From Caballeronia sp. SBC1 (GTDB lineage: Bacteria > Pseudomonadota > Gammaproteobacteria > Burkholderiales > Burkholderiaceae), in NCBI RefSeq assembly GCF_011493005.1, contig NZ_CP049156.1:186001-250000 (forward strand): DNA of 64,000 nt, in the 5' to 3' direction. Numbering within the stretch: the first letter of the stretch is position 1; every line of letters starts with the position of its first letter. Positions 16,753 through 25,674 of the stretch are shown piece by piece. A model generated the notes under the pieces. That model was given only the letters and a program-made list of their open reading frames with translations, did not search any database and had not been told where the DNA came from. The position numbers and the translations under genes were made by a program.

Positions 16753-17394
16753 CTAATTTGTTCTGCGCTTAGCCGACTCCCGCTTGGGAACGGCTTCGCT
16801 TTTGCGGAACCGGCAGAAACAGGCGGCCTCGTGGTCGTTGACCATGCCTGTTGCCTGCATGAACGCGTAACAGATGGTCGTTCCGACGAACTTGCAGCCG
16901 TATTTCTTGAGAGCGCGGCTCATTGCGTCGGAGACTTCGTTGGAGGCGGGCGCCTGTGCATAGGTTGCGCGCGGAGTGTCGATGGGCGTATTGCCTACGA
17001 ACGACCACACGAAATTCGCGAGCGAGCCGTGTTCCGCCTGGATGCGCTGCACCGCGCGAGCGTTAGCGACGGCCGCCGAGATCTTCGCGCGATTGCGGAT
17101 GATGCGGGCGTCGAGCATCAACCGGGCTGCGTCGTCTTCGCTGAAGGCGGCTACCCGATCGATGTCGAAGTTGTGGAACAAATCCCGGTAACCCTCGCGC
17201 TTGTTCAAGATCGTCAACCATGACAGTCCAGCCTGCGCGCCTTCGAGTACGAGCATTTCGAACAGATGGCGATCGTCATGGGACGCAACGCCCCATTCCT
17301 CGTCGTGATAGCGGGCGAGTGATTCGGTTGTTACCCAGCCGCAGCGGTGCGGCTCGGTGTTGTCGTCTGGGCGGCTTTTCTTCGCGTTTGTCAT
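16753..17394 (-). CDS. tag: DNA-3-methyladenine glycosylase I
   Basis: 213-aa base-excision repair enzyme that removes 3-methyladenine from DNA. Family marks: RCGWVTTESLARYHDEEWG at the N-terminus (first zinc Cys), the active-site region FEMLVLEGAQAGLSWLTIL, KYGCKFVGTTICYAFMQATG, and the C-terminal zinc ligands in NDHEAACFCR. Length slightly above E. coli Tag (187 aa) because of N- and C-terminal basic tails. Stand-alone gene. Confidence 0.95.
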   Translation of the reverse strand: MTNAKKSRPDDNTEPHRCGWVTTESLARYHDEEWGVASHDDRHLFEMLVLEGAQAGLSWLTILNKREGYRDLFHNFDIDRVAAFSEDDAARLMLDARIIRNRAKISAAVANARAVQRIQAEHGSLANFVWSFVGNTPIDTPRATYAQAPASNEVSDAMSRALKKYGCKFVGTTICYAFMQATGMVNDHEAACFCRFRKSEAVPKRESAKRRTN

Positions 17395-17708
17395 GTTGGA
17401 TTCGGGGAGTGCGGGGTTGGCGTTAGATCAGCATAGGCGGAAGGACAGGGGGAGAACAGTCGGCCGATTGGCCTGGTTCCCGGGTGACTCGGCGCGCATG
17501 CACGCTTGCAGCGCCGCGAGACCGGTGTGCAGAAATGCAGAAGGCTCCCCGGACGAGTAGGTATAACGAACAGGCGTCAGGTCCGATCCCCCATGGCAGA
17601 AGATTGTCCAACGGTTACCGGATGCGCTGGTTGTCCTGCGGCGTTTCGGGCCGCATAGCCCGTTCGGCTGAGTGGCGGCTTGCCGGTCGTGCCGTTAAGC
17701 TTGCGGAC

Positions 17709-18611
17709 ATGACTACTTCAACTTACACACACAGGTATCTGATCGGCGTTGACGGCGGCGGCAGCGGTACGCGCGTCGTCCTGGCTGACACGGAAGGCAT
17801 CGAACTGGCACGTGCGACGGGCGGCCCGTCAGGCCTGGCGCTTGGCGTCGAGCACGCGTGGGACGCTATCGAAGTGGCGTGTTCGCGTGCGTTTGAAACA
17901 GCCGGCCTGCCGTTCGAGTGGAGCGCATGTGCGCTTGGTTGTGGCCTCGCTGGCGTGAATCACGCGGGTTGGCTGGCGCAGTTCCATGCAATCGCGCCGG
18001 ATGGGTGTGCGCTTGCCGTCGAAAGCGACGCCTTCACCACGTTGCTCGGCGCGCACGGAGGCGAGCCGGGCGTGATCGTGGCGCTGGGAACGGGCAGTAT
18101 CGCCGCGTCGCTGGATGCAGGCGGTCAGTTCTCGATCGCGGGCGGTTATGGTTTTCCGAGCGGCGACGAGGCGAGCGGAGCCTGGTTGGGCTTGCGGGCG
18201 GTCGTGCATCTGCAGCACGTGCTGGACGGCCGGGCACCCGCCGACGACTGGTCCGCGGCGTTGCTCGCGTGTACGGACGCGACTGACCGAGACAGCCTCG
18301 TCGTATGGCTGTGCGCGGCGAATCAAACGGGTTATGCAACGCTGGCGCCCACGGTTTTCGAACACAGGAAACATCCGTTCGCGGCTCGCCTCCTTGAGGA
18401 AGCGGGGCGTGAGATCGCCAAAATGGTGTCGGCGCTGGACCCGAATCAGTCGCTGCCGGTCGCGCTGTGTGGCGGGTTGGCCGTACCACTAGCTCCGTTC
18501 GTTCCGGACGAACTGCGTAGCCGCTTGCGATTGCCACTCGCGGACTCTGCTGCAGGCGCTCTGCAACTGGCCCGCCACGCCGCGAGCCGAAAATCGCCCC
18601 ATGAGGGCTAA
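17709..18611 (+). CDS. BadF/BadG/BcrA/BcrD-family ATPase (N-acetylglucosamine kinase-like)
   Basis: 300-aa sugar-kinase-fold (ASKHA) protein. The N-terminal phosphate-1 loop GVDGGGSGTRVVLAD is followed by the second phosphate motif VIVALGTGSIAASL, YGFPSGDEASGAWLG and the C-terminal adenosine motif VALCGGLA. This matches N-acetylglucosamine kinase/GspK-like members. The open frame begins at 17484, but the family N-terminus starts at the ATG at 17709. It is 39 nt upstream of the HAD phosphatase gene and may be co-transcribed. The sugar substrate (GlcNAc, GlcN) is a family-level guess. Confidence 0.85.
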   Translation: MTTSTYTHRYLIGVDGGGSGTRVVLADTEGIELARATGGPSGLALGVEHAWDAIEVACSRAFETAGLPFEWSACALGCGLAGVNHAGWLAQFHAIAPDGCALAVESDAFTTLLGAHGGEPGVIVALGTGSIAASLDAGGQFSIAGGYGFPSGDEASGAWLGLRAVVHLQHVLDGRAPADDWSAALLACTDATDRDSLVVWLCAANQTGYATLAPTVFEHRKHPFAARLLEEAGREIAKMVSALDPNQSLPVALCGGLAVPLAPFVPDELRSRLRLPLADSAAGALQLARHAASRKSPHEG

Positions 18612-18650
18612 AATGCAAGGTTCCTAACGGCTTAAAGGAAAGCGCTTCCC

Positions 18651-19487
18651 ATGTATTCCATCATTGCTACCGATCTCGACGGCACCTTGCTCAACAACGA
18701 CCATCAGGTCGATCCGTTCACCGTCGAAACGGTCCGCAAACTGGAATCGCGCGGTGTGCGTTTCATCATCGCGACGGGGCGGCATTATCGCGATGTGGTC
18801 GGGATTCGGAAAGTGCTCGGTATTGACGCTTATCTGATCACATCGAATGGCGCGCGCATTCACGCGCCGGACAACGAACGTATCTACGCTCGCGACATCG
18901 CTCCGGCGGCCGTGCGCCGTCTTGTCCAGCCTGATCTGGCTGGAAGCGAGCGCGTGATCGTGAATCTTTTCGCCGATAACGCCTGGTTGATCGACCGTCA
19001 CGCGCCCGAATTGCTGGCGTTCCATCAGGATTCGGGCTTTGACTACGACGTGATGGACCTGCGTGAGCACGACGGCGAGAACATTGCGAAGGTGCTGTAT
19101 ATCGGCGAGCCGGAAGATCTCAAGCTGACTGCGGCGAATCTCGAACGTGAATTCGGTGATTCCATTTATGTCACTTATTCGATGCCTGATTGTCTCGAGG
19201 TGATGACGTCTGACGTCTCAAAGGGGCGCGCGTTGCAGTTCGTGCTGGACAGGCTTGATATTGACACAGCGCATTGTGTTGCTTTTGGCGACAACATGAA
19301 CGACATCGATCTGCTCGAAACCGCAGGCCGGCCATTCATGATGAACAACGCAAATCCGGCGCTGATAAAACGCCTCCCGAATGTCCCGCGGACCGGCAAC
19401 AACTTCGAGGCTGGCGTTGCGCATCAATTGCGTGCGTTGTTCGGCATGACGGATGAACTCGCCGCGCCGGTTCGCGCTGACGAGTAA
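18651..19487 (+). CDS. Cof-type HAD-IIB family phosphatase
   Basis: 278-aa haloacid-dehalogenase phosphatase, subclass IIB. Motif I DLDGTLL (residues 8-14), motif II ATGRHY, motif III lysine in VSKGRAL, motif IV FGDNMNDIDLL. Cof-type members hydrolyse sugar phosphates or cofactor phosphates in the cytoplasm. AAAGGAAAG ribosome site upstream of the ATG. Follows the sugar-kinase-like gene by 39 nt; a joint role in sugar-phosphate metabolism is possible but unproven. Confidence 0.92.
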   Translation: MYSIIATDLDGTLLNNDHQVDPFTVETVRKLESRGVRFIIATGRHYRDVVGIRKVLGIDAYLITSNGARIHAPDNERIYARDIAPAAVRRLVQPDLAGSERVIVNLFADNAWLIDRHAPELLAFHQDSGFDYDVMDLREHDGENIAKVLYIGEPEDLKLTAANLEREFGDSIYVTYSMPDCLEVMTSDVSKGRALQFVLDRLDIDTAHCVAFGDNMNDIDLLETAGRPFMMNNANPALIKRLPNVPRTGNNFEAGVAHQLRALFGMTDELAAPVRADE

Positions 19488-19579
19488 TGCGGCGAAGGCT
19501 ACAAGCGGGGGTGCAACTGGAGCGGAAACTAAATGCAGCGTTGGCCAGCATCGGAGCTGTAGTCCAAGCCGTAACAAAA

Positions 19580-19608
19580 AAGGGAGCGTCTCGACTAGAC
19601 GCTCCCTT
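19580..19608 (-). terminator. Rho-independent terminator
   Basis: 12-bp stem AAGGGAGCGTCT/AGACGCTCCCTT with a 5-nt loop. On the minus strand a T tract (19575-19580) follows, so it terminates the small secreted-protein gene; it may also stop the HAD gene on the plus strand. Confidence 0.85.
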
Positions 19609-19659
19609 CGCTTGAACAGCCCTTGGCTAGCCGCTACAAGCCGCTACAGCCCGCGCTGC

Positions 19660-19944
19660 TTAGCCGCGACGATTCCAGCCGTCATGACCGTAACCACCGT
19701 TATCCCAGCCGGTGCGGTTCCAACGTCCTCGGTCCGGTGCGCCCCAACGACCGTCGCGATGTCCCCAGGCGGGTGGCGGAGCGCGATAGAACGGCGCGGG
19801 CTGGACATAAACCGGTGCAGGTTGCGCATAAACCGGCACGCCTAGCGACAGCCCAATAGAGAGATCAGTATGAGCCTGCGCGGCGCCGACGGCACCCATC
19901 GCAAGACCGGCGGCAACGAGCAAATGAGTGACGATGCGTTTCAT
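19660..19944 (-). CDS. Small secreted Pro/Tyr/Gly-rich protein
   Basis: 94 aa. Starts at the ATG at 19944, preceded by AAGGAGAACGCC. Signal peptide MKRIVTHLLVAAGLAMGAVGAAQA, then a mature part with repeats PVYAQPAPVYVQPAPFYRAPP and a Gly/Trp/Arg/Asp-rich tail (WGHRDGRWG, GRWNRTGWDNGGYGHDGWNRRG). It belongs to the widespread class of small periplasmic/secreted Pro-rich proteins of Burkholderia. Function unknown. Confidence 0.8.
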   Translation of the reverse strand: MKRIVTHLLVAAGLAMGAVGAAQAHTDLSIGLSLGVPVYAQPAPVYVQPAPFYRAPPPAWGHRDGRWGAPDRGRWNRTGWDNGGYGHDGWNRRG

Positions 19945-20235
19945 GGCGTTCTCCTTTTGGGGCGACGTGTGTCGCATGACTCAAATCTACGCAATGCCTG
20001 TTTTACGAGTATCGACGAGTTGTTAGCAAATGAAAGTATCGTGAAAGTTAAAACCACGATTGGTCTGCGGGGTAAATGCCCCCAAAGCCCTGCCAGCTAT
20101 CGCTTGTTGGACAATTCCCCGTCTCGCGTATGTAAATTGACGTTTAAAACGCTCGCAGGCCGTAAGCCGCCATTACATTTGTCGCGGATTATTCATATTG
20201 ATCTGCCATGCCGACGCGATAGAAACGAATTGCAC
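19945..20235. other. Intergenic region
   Basis: About 290 bp between the small secreted-protein gene and the aqpZ terminator. No convincing gene; probably contains the minus-strand promoter of the secreted-protein gene. Confidence 0.5.
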
Positions 20236-20270
20236 AATAAAAAACGGGCGCTGAGCGCCCGTTTTTTATT
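20236..20270 (-). terminator. Strong bidirectional terminator after aqpZ
   Basis: 16-bp stem (20236-20251 with 20255-20270) with a 3-nt loop, GGGCGC/GCGCCC core and A6/T6 outer arms, located 21 nt after the aqpZ stop. Confidence 0.92.
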
Positions 20271-20290
20271 GGCTTTCACCGTTTTTTAAT

Positions 20291-21010
20291 TCACGCCGAA
20301 GCAAGCGCCCGGTTCTTCGCACCGGTCAGCAACGGATAAACCACGCCAGCGATGATGGCGCCAATGATCGGAGCCACCCAGAACAGCCACAGCTGTTCCA
20401 TTGCTGCTCCGCCCACGAACAATGCCGGACCCGTGGAACGCGCCGGGTTCACCGACGTATTCGTAACCGGAATCGAGATCAGGTGGATCAGCGTCAGGCA
20501 CAGGCCAATGGCGATTGGCGCAAACCCGGCAGGCGCACGGCTGTCGGTCGCACCCAGGATGACGAACAGGAAGAAGAACGTCATCACGACTTCACACACG
20601 AGCGCGGCAATCATTGTGTAATGACCGGGCGAGTGATCGCCGTAACCGTTGGTGGCAAAGCCGCTCGCGACCAGGTCAAAGCCCGGCGCGCCGCTGGCGA
20701 TTACCGACAACACATATGCACCGATCACGCCACCCACAACTTGGGCCGCAATGTACGGAACCAGATCGCGAACCGGGAAGCGTCCTGCGACCGTCAAACC
20801 GACGCTCACCGCCGGGTTCAAGTGGCAACCTGAAATGTGGCCGATGGCGTAGGCCATGGTGAGCACGGTAAGGCCGAACGCGAGCGCTACGCCCGCAAAG
20901 CCAATACCAAGTTGAGGGTAACCCGCCGCTAGCACTGCGCTGCCGCAGCCGCCCAGCACGAGCCAGAACGTACCAAACATTTCTGCGCCGAGGCGCTGTC
21001 CTAATCGCAT
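20291..21010 (-). CDS. aqpZ: Aquaporin Z
   Basis: 239-aa inner-membrane water channel with six membrane helices and both NPA boxes: [11 protein letters not shown] and [10 protein letters not shown]. The Arg after the second NPA and the narrow-filter pattern (His/Cys/Arg type) agree with a water-selective AqpZ rather than a glycerol facilitator. The frame opens at 21067, but [17 protein letters not shown] from the ATG at 21010 is the family N-terminus, preceded by AGGACT. Divergent from the H-NS-like gene. Confidence 0.94.
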   Translation of the reverse strand: MRLGQRLGAEMFGTFWLVLGGCGSAVLAAGYPQLGIGFAGVALAFGLTVLTMAYAIGHISGCHLNPAVSVGLTVAGRFPVRDLVPYIAAQVVGGVIGAYVLSVIASGAPGFDLVASGFATNGYGDHSPGHYTMIAALVCEVVMTFFFLFVILGATDSRAPAGFAPIAIGLCLTLIHLISIPVTNTSVNPARSTGPALFVGGAAMEQLWLFWVAPIIGAIIAGVVYPLLTGAKNRALASA

Positions 21011-21304
21011 GATTCGAAGTCCTAAAAATATATAAAAAACTGAAACGATTCCGACGCTTGTGATCATAAGAATTTGTACCGACCACGGCGGCGGGTAAGC
21101 AGTGTAATCCGAGTCCGGGGACTAGTTGTCAACAATTGTTAAATCATCAGGAACTAAGGGAACTCTGATTAGGAATGCCCTATAGTTTCAAGACTCTTCT
21201 CATTCGCATTAGGACTTTTTGCAATTGCATGTTCAAACGTTGCATCTTTTAATCGATGCCGTTACGCTTCTCAATAATCGCGGGCTATCAGAAAGGATTT
21301 GGAA
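21011..21304. other. AT-rich divergent intergenic region (aqpZ / H-NS-like gene)
   Basis: About 290 bp, clearly AT-richer than the surrounding genes, holding the promoters of both divergent genes. No single promoter stands out enough to call. AT-rich character is what an H-NS-type protein would bind, so autoregulation is plausible. Confidence 0.5.
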
Positions 21305-21610
21305 ATGTCGCAATACACCGAGCTCAAGGCGCAGATCGCCAAGCTTCAGGAACAGGCGGAGGAGGCGCGCCGCGCAGAACTGGAAGCAGTACTGGTAGAT
21401 ATCAGGCGCAAGATTGTGGAATATGGACTCACAGCCCAGGATTTGGGGCTCTCGGTTGTCCGGCGAGGCCGGCCACCCAAGAAGGAGCCGCTGCCGCCGA
21501 TCTATCAGGACCCCAAGTCGGGCAGCACCTGGAGCGGCCGCGGCAAGCCGCCGAAATGGATTGCGGGAAAGAATCGCGAGCGCTTCCTGATTAGTCAGGC
21601 GCATTCTTAA
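21305..21610 (+). CDS. H-NS family nucleoid-associated protein
   Basis: 101-aa DNA-binding protein. N-terminal coiled-coil dimerisation region (MSQYTELKAQIAKLQEQAEEARR...), an AT-hook-like linker RRGRPPKKE, and a C-terminal H-NS DNA-binding motif GSTWSGRGKPPKWIAG. Typical of the BvH-NS/H-NS-like proteins of Burkholderia, which often exist in several copies. The ATG at 21305 has AAAGGA upstream; the frame opens 6 nt earlier. Confidence 0.92.
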   Translation: MSQYTELKAQIAKLQEQAEEARRAELEAVLVDIRRKIVEYGLTAQDLGLSVVRRGRPPKKEPLPPIYQDPKSGSTWSGRGKPPKWIAGKNRERFLISQAHS

Positions 21611-21691
21611 AAATGCCTGACGACTGCATCGAAAAGTGCAGACAAACATACATGCAAAATGTCAGCATGAATGACAACGAAAACGCCAATG

Positions 21692-21722
21692 AAAAAATCC
21701 GCCCGAAAGGGCGGATTTTTTT
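21692..21722 (+). terminator. Terminator after the H-NS-like gene
   Basis: Stem AAAAAATCCGCCC (21692-21704) with GGGCGGATTTTTT (21709-21721/22), 4-nt loop, T tract on the plus strand. Confidence 0.92.
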
Positions 21723-21868
21723 GTGCTTCGCAATAAAACCTTGGATAACGACACGACCATCGTTTCCAATAGACTAGGCGCCGCGTTTTCAGAGCGGCGC
21801 CTAGTCACCAGACGACTGAATAAATTAGCTGATACTTAGCCAGTTCTCAGCCAGTTATTAGTCGGAAC

Positions 21869-22939
21869 TTAGCCGATTGCCACCCGGCGCAATATCGGAC
21901 GCTTGGCGGCTTGCAACAACGCGGTATAGCTTTCAACGTAATTCAGCGCCATGGTCTTTGCACTGAAGCGACGTTCGAACTGCGCGCGAATTTCGGTACG
22001 CGAGAGTTCGCCCAGGCGCTGGAGTGCGCCGACCGCGCCCTGCACGTCTTCGCAAATGAAGCCGGTCACGCCGTGGTCGATCACTTCCGGTACTGAACCT
22101 CGATTGAACGCGATCACCGGCGTACCGCACGCCATGGCCTCGATCATTACCAGACCGAACGGCTCTGACCAGTCAATCGGGAACAGCAACGCCTTCGCGC
22201 CAGACAGGAACTCCGGCTTTTGCTGCTCGTTGATCTCGCCGACAAATTCAACACTGGCTTTCGACTCAGCGAGCAGCGGCTCGATCACGGTCTTGAAGTA
22301 TTCCTGGTCGACCTTGTCCACCTTGGCGGCAATTTTCAGCGGAAGACCGCTTTGAGCAGCGATCTTGATGGCGAGATCGGCGCGCTTCTCCGGACAGATA
22401 CGACCCAAGAACGCCAGGTATTCCGGCTTCTTGTGCGTTTGCGGCGTCAACAACTTTTCCGGCAGTCCGTGATAGATCGTGTTGAGCCAGCCAGCCTGCG
22501 GAAGCGGCGCGCGCTGCGAATCCGAGATCGATATGACCGATGCATCAGGAAACGCGCTGAACACTGGCTGCAACTCGGGCAGATCCAGCCGGCCATGGAG
22601 CGTGGTCAGAAACGGCGTGTCCATTTGCGAGAACACCGAGAACGGCATGTAGTCGAGGTGGAAGTGCAGCACGTCGAATTCATGAGCCCGACGGCGTACG
22701 TTCTCAAGCAGCAGCGCGTGCGGCGCATTCCAGTCGCGGATGGACGGATCGAGACGCAACGCGCGCGGCCAGGCGGCTTCCAGCTTCGCCTTCGTCTGCG
22801 AGTCGCCGCTTGCGAACAGCGTCACGTCATGGCCGAGATCAACCAGTGCATCGGTCAGATACGAGACGACGCGCTCGGTGCCGCCGTAAAACTTCGGGGG
22901 GACTGCTTCGTGCAACGGTGCAATTTGTGCGATACGCAT
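21869..22939 (-). CDS. Glycosyltransferase family 4
   Basis: 356-aa GT-B glycosyltransferase. N-terminal acceptor domain starts MRIAQIAPL and contains the PPKFYGGTERVVSYL glycine loop; the C-terminal donor domain has FLGRICPEKR and the EX7E-type motif EPFGLVMIEAMACGTPVIA. The ATG at 22939 has AGGAGAG upstream; the frame opens 36 nt earlier. It lies just before the motility cluster on the opposite strand. Flagellin or surface-polysaccharide glycosylation is possible, but GT4 is a broad family. Confidence 0.9.
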   Translation of the reverse strand: MRIAQIAPLHEAVPPKFYGGTERVVSYLTDALVDLGHDVTLFASGDSQTKAKLEAAWPRALRLDPSIRDWNAPHALLLENVRRRAHEFDVLHFHLDYMPFSVFSQMDTPFLTTLHGRLDLPELQPVFSAFPDASVISISDSQRAPLPQAGWLNTIYHGLPEKLLTPQTHKKPEYLAFLGRICPEKRADLAIKIAAQSGLPLKIAAKVDKVDQEYFKTVIEPLLAESKASVEFVGEINEQQKPEFLSGAKALLFPIDWSEPFGLVMIEAMACGTPVIAFNRGSVPEVIDHGVTGFICEDVQGAVGALQRLGELSRTEIRAQFERRFSAKTMALNYVESYTALLQAAKRPILRRVAIG

Positions 22940-23653
22940 AACGTGACTCTCCTGTTCGTGAAGGCTTCGACGCACAGTTTCCGAAACGGAAACCGGTAAA
23001 GCCTTGGCAGACGGGCCAGCGTCAATGCTGCCGCCCCCTGAAAAAAATAGGACCCGGATGAATCGGGTTATCCCTTACGACCCATTATCGAGATGACTCG
23101 CCGCATCAACGAGTCATTTTTCAAACGCTTAACCTTGTTACAGGCCGAAACACCGGCCGTTACGCGGCTCGGCGGATTGCCGACCCCCTTATGCGGCAAG
23201 CGATTGCGCGTCCGTCATTAAATTGCGCGGTGCAGGATGCATTGCCCAGGACGGCATAGACAGCAAAGCGTGTGCCACGGCGCAGGCACGCTGGTCATGG
23301 CCTCGCCAGCGTTCGCCCTAGCCTTTGGCTGTGCAAATAAATGCCCGCCGCGTAAAGATTTACCCAGGTCCGCCGTTAGTCAGACGTTAGTCAGGCGGTG
23401 CGGCAGCCGGCGCGGAAAACGTTTCGTCCGATCTCAACCGGCTAGTGCCTGCTTACAACTTATTGCCGATCCGTAAGCTGAGAATCGGCATCTTTGCCCG
23501 GTTTTTTTGTGGCGCGAAGCTCGGCCGCCGGCTAGGTGACCGAATCAGCCTAGCCAGCTTACTGCCCAGCTCGCTGCGTAACAGGCTGGAATGCACCGCC
23601 ACTCAAGACGGTGCCCGGTGCTCGACCTGTCGTTCCCCTCCGCGATTTCCCTT
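22940..23653. other. Gene-free interval between GT4 gene and motA; flhDC absent
   Basis: About 710 bp with no gene. No open frame on either strand resembles FlhD or FlhC, although I recall flhDC sitting between this glycosyltransferase and motA in related Burkholderia. A weak hairpin ACCCG/CGGGT (23052-23068) followed on the minus strand by TATTTTTTT may be a terminator or attenuator ahead of the glycosyltransferase gene. An inverted repeat TGCCGAT/ATCGGCA lies at about 23464-23491. Confidence 0.65.
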
Positions 23654-23680
23654 CAAAGTTTTCCAGCCACTTGCCGTAAA
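23654..23680 (+). promoter_or_regulatory. Sigma-28 (FliA) promoter of the motA operon
   Basis: CAAAGTTT (23654-23661), exactly 11 bp, GCCGTAAA (23673-23680), against TAAAGTTT-N11-GCCGATAA (13 of 16 match). It ends 44 nt upstream of the motA start codon. Confidence 0.8.
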
Positions 23681-23724
23681 CCACTTAACGGCGGTTTCGC
23701 CGATGCAACCATGAGGGCTCGATT

Positions 23725-24585
23725 GTGCTGATTTTCATCGGAACACTAGTGACGCTGTTGTCCGTTTTCGGCGGTTATGCGCTGGAAGGCGGTCACCTTG
23801 GCGCACTGGTCCAGCCCGTTGAAATCCTGATGATCGCGGGCGCCGGCCTGGGCGCATTCATCCTCGGCAACGGCATGAAGACGATCAAGTCCACGCTGCG
23901 CGTGATCCCGACGCTCTTCAAGGGCTCGAAGTACAACAAGGACGTGTACATGGAGCTGATGGCGCTGCTCTATGTGCTGCTCGCGAAAGCGCGCAAGGAA
24001 GGGACGCTGACCCTTGAGTCCGATATTGACGATCCGTCCAAAAGCCCGATCTTCGGCCAGTACCCGAAGATCCTGGCGGATCGGCATATCGTCGAATTCC
24101 TTACTGATTATTTGCGCCTGATGGTCGGCGGCAACATGAACGCGTTCGAGATCGAAAGCCTCATGGACGAGGAGATCGAGACGCATCACGCGGAAGGCGA
24201 AGGCCCGGCGCAGGCGCTGCACAAGGTAGGCGACGCGATGCCGGCATTCGGTATTGTCGCGGCCGTGATGGGCGTGGTTCACACCATGGCATCCGCCGAT
24301 CAGCCGCCGGCGGTTCTTGGCGAGATGATCGCGCAGGCGCTGGTCGGGACGTTCCTCGGCATCTTGCTGTCCTATGGGCTGATCGGCCCGCTCGCGAGCG
24401 TCGCGGAACAGCGCGTGGCCGAGTCGACGAAAATGTTCCAGTGCATCAAGGTGACAATCCTGGCGAGCCTGAACGGCTACGCGCCGGCTATCGCGGTGGA
24501 ATTCGGCCGCAAAGTGCTCTTCTCCACCGAGCGTCCGTCGTTCTCCGAACTGGAAGAACACGTACGCCGCGTGAAGGCGAAGTAA
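23725..24585 (+). CDS. motA: Flagellar motor stator protein MotA
   Basis: 286-aa inner-membrane protein; with MotB it forms the proton-conducting stator. Four membrane segments are visible, with the cytoplasmic loop between helices 2 and 3 carrying the charged region KARKEGTLTLE and the PAFGIVAAVMGVVHTM proline region of helix 3. GTG start at 23725 with GAGGG seven bases upstream. First gene of the motility/chemotaxis cluster, behind a sigma-28 promoter. Confidence 0.96.
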   Translation: MLIFIGTLVTLLSVFGGYALEGGHLGALVQPVEILMIAGAGLGAFILGNGMKTIKSTLRVIPTLFKGSKYNKDVYMELMALLYVLLAKARKEGTLTLESDIDDPSKSPIFGQYPKILADRHIVEFLTDYLRLMVGGNMNAFEIESLMDEEIETHHAEGEGPAQALHKVGDAMPAFGIVAAVMGVVHTMASADQPPAVLGEMIAQALVGTFLGILLSYGLIGPLASVAEQRVAESTKMFQCIKVTILASLNGYAPAIAVEFGRKVLFSTERPSFSELEEHVRRVKAK

Positions 24586-24618
24586 CCGCCTTCAGCGACC
24601 GAGCGCACCGAGCCCGCC

Positions 24619-25608
24619 ATGCCGACCAACAAAGATCGTCCGATTTTCATCAAGCGCGTCATATCGAACAAGAAGGCGCACCACGGCGGCGCCTGGAAGC
24701 TGGCTTACGCCGACTTCATGACGGCGATGATGGCCTTTTTCCTGTTGATGTGGCTGCTGAGCGCAGTGTCGCCGGTGCAGCGCCAGGGGATTGCCGAGTA
24801 TTTCAACATGCCGCTCAAGAACGCAATTATGGGCGGGCAGAAGACCGGCATGGACTCCAGCATTATCGACGGCGGCGGGCGCGATATTTCGAGCCCCGAG
24901 CCGGGCACGACCCGCATGAGCGACGGCACGCGGCGCGTGGACCGGCTTGATGAGCAGACGCTGAGAGCCGCGCAGGGCGAACTCGAACGGCGTGATCAGG
25001 CCCGTCTGCACGAGCTGCAGGTCAAGCTGATGTCCGCGATTGAAGCGAACCCGGTGTTGCGCCAGTTCAGGCAGCAGATCCGGATTGATTCGACACAGCA
25101 GGGGCTGCGCATCGAGATCGTCGATACCCAGAAGCGTCCGATGTTCGCGCTCGCAAGCAACAACGTGGAGCCCTACATGCGCGACATCCTGCGCGAGATC
25201 GGCAAGGCGCTGAATGACGTGCCGAACCGGATCGTGGTGCAAGGACACACCGACGCCACGCAATACGCGGGCGGTGAAAAGGGTTACAGCAACTGGGAGT
25301 TGTCGGCGGACCGCGCGAATGCGTCGCGGCGCGAGCTGATCTCGGGCGGCATGGATGAATCGAAGGTCTTGCGCGTGCTTGGACTGGCATCGACGCAGAA
25401 CCTGAACAAGCAGGATGCTTTCGATCCCGAGAACCGGCGCATCAGCATCCTGGTGTTGAACCACAGGTCGGAAGAGGCGATGACGCGCGAAGACCAGCCG
25501 GCGACCACGATTACAAGCAACGCGGGTGGCCCCGGCGGCCCGGGCGAGCTCCAGCCCAACTTCGGCTCGCTGGCGCCGGCATTGCCGGCCAAGCCGGCTG
25601 CACCATGA
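24619..25608 (+). CDS. motB: Flagellar motor stator protein MotB
   Basis: 329 aa. A single N-terminal membrane helix with the proton-carrying Asp in LAYADFMTAMMAFFLLMWL (about residues 34-52), then a linker and an OmpA-like peptidoglycan-binding domain (about 150-285: NRIVVQGHTDA, NWELSADRANASRRELI). The Pro/Gly-rich C-terminal tail is longer than in E. coli. 33 nt after motA, co-transcribed. Confidence 0.96.
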   Translation: MPTNKDRPIFIKRVISNKKAHHGGAWKLAYADFMTAMMAFFLLMWLLSAVSPVQRQGIAEYFNMPLKNAIMGGQKTGMDSSIIDGGGRDISSPEPGTTRMSDGTRRVDRLDEQTLRAAQGELERRDQARLHELQVKLMSAIEANPVLRQFRQQIRIDSTQQGLRIEIVDTQKRPMFALASNNVEPYMRDILREIGKALNDVPNRIVVQGHTDATQYAGGEKGYSNWELSADRANASRRELISGGMDESKVLRVLGLASTQNLNKQDAFDPENRRISILVLNHRSEEAMTREDQPATTITSNAGGPGGPGELQPNFGSLAPALPAKPAAP

Positions 25609-25674
25609 CGGCGGCACCATGAAATTCGCTCACGAGAGCACGACAAGAACATCGGACAGAGGGCGGCACACATC

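Noticed and set aside
23050..23069. Terminator in the leader of the GT4 gene
   Set aside because: Stem is only 5-6 bp; the following T tract on the minus strand makes it suggestive but not enough for a separate call.
22940..23724. Degenerate flhD/flhC remnants
   Set aside because: No frame on either strand shows FlhC-like AIELI or Cys-pair motifs, so I treat the genes as absent rather than decayed.
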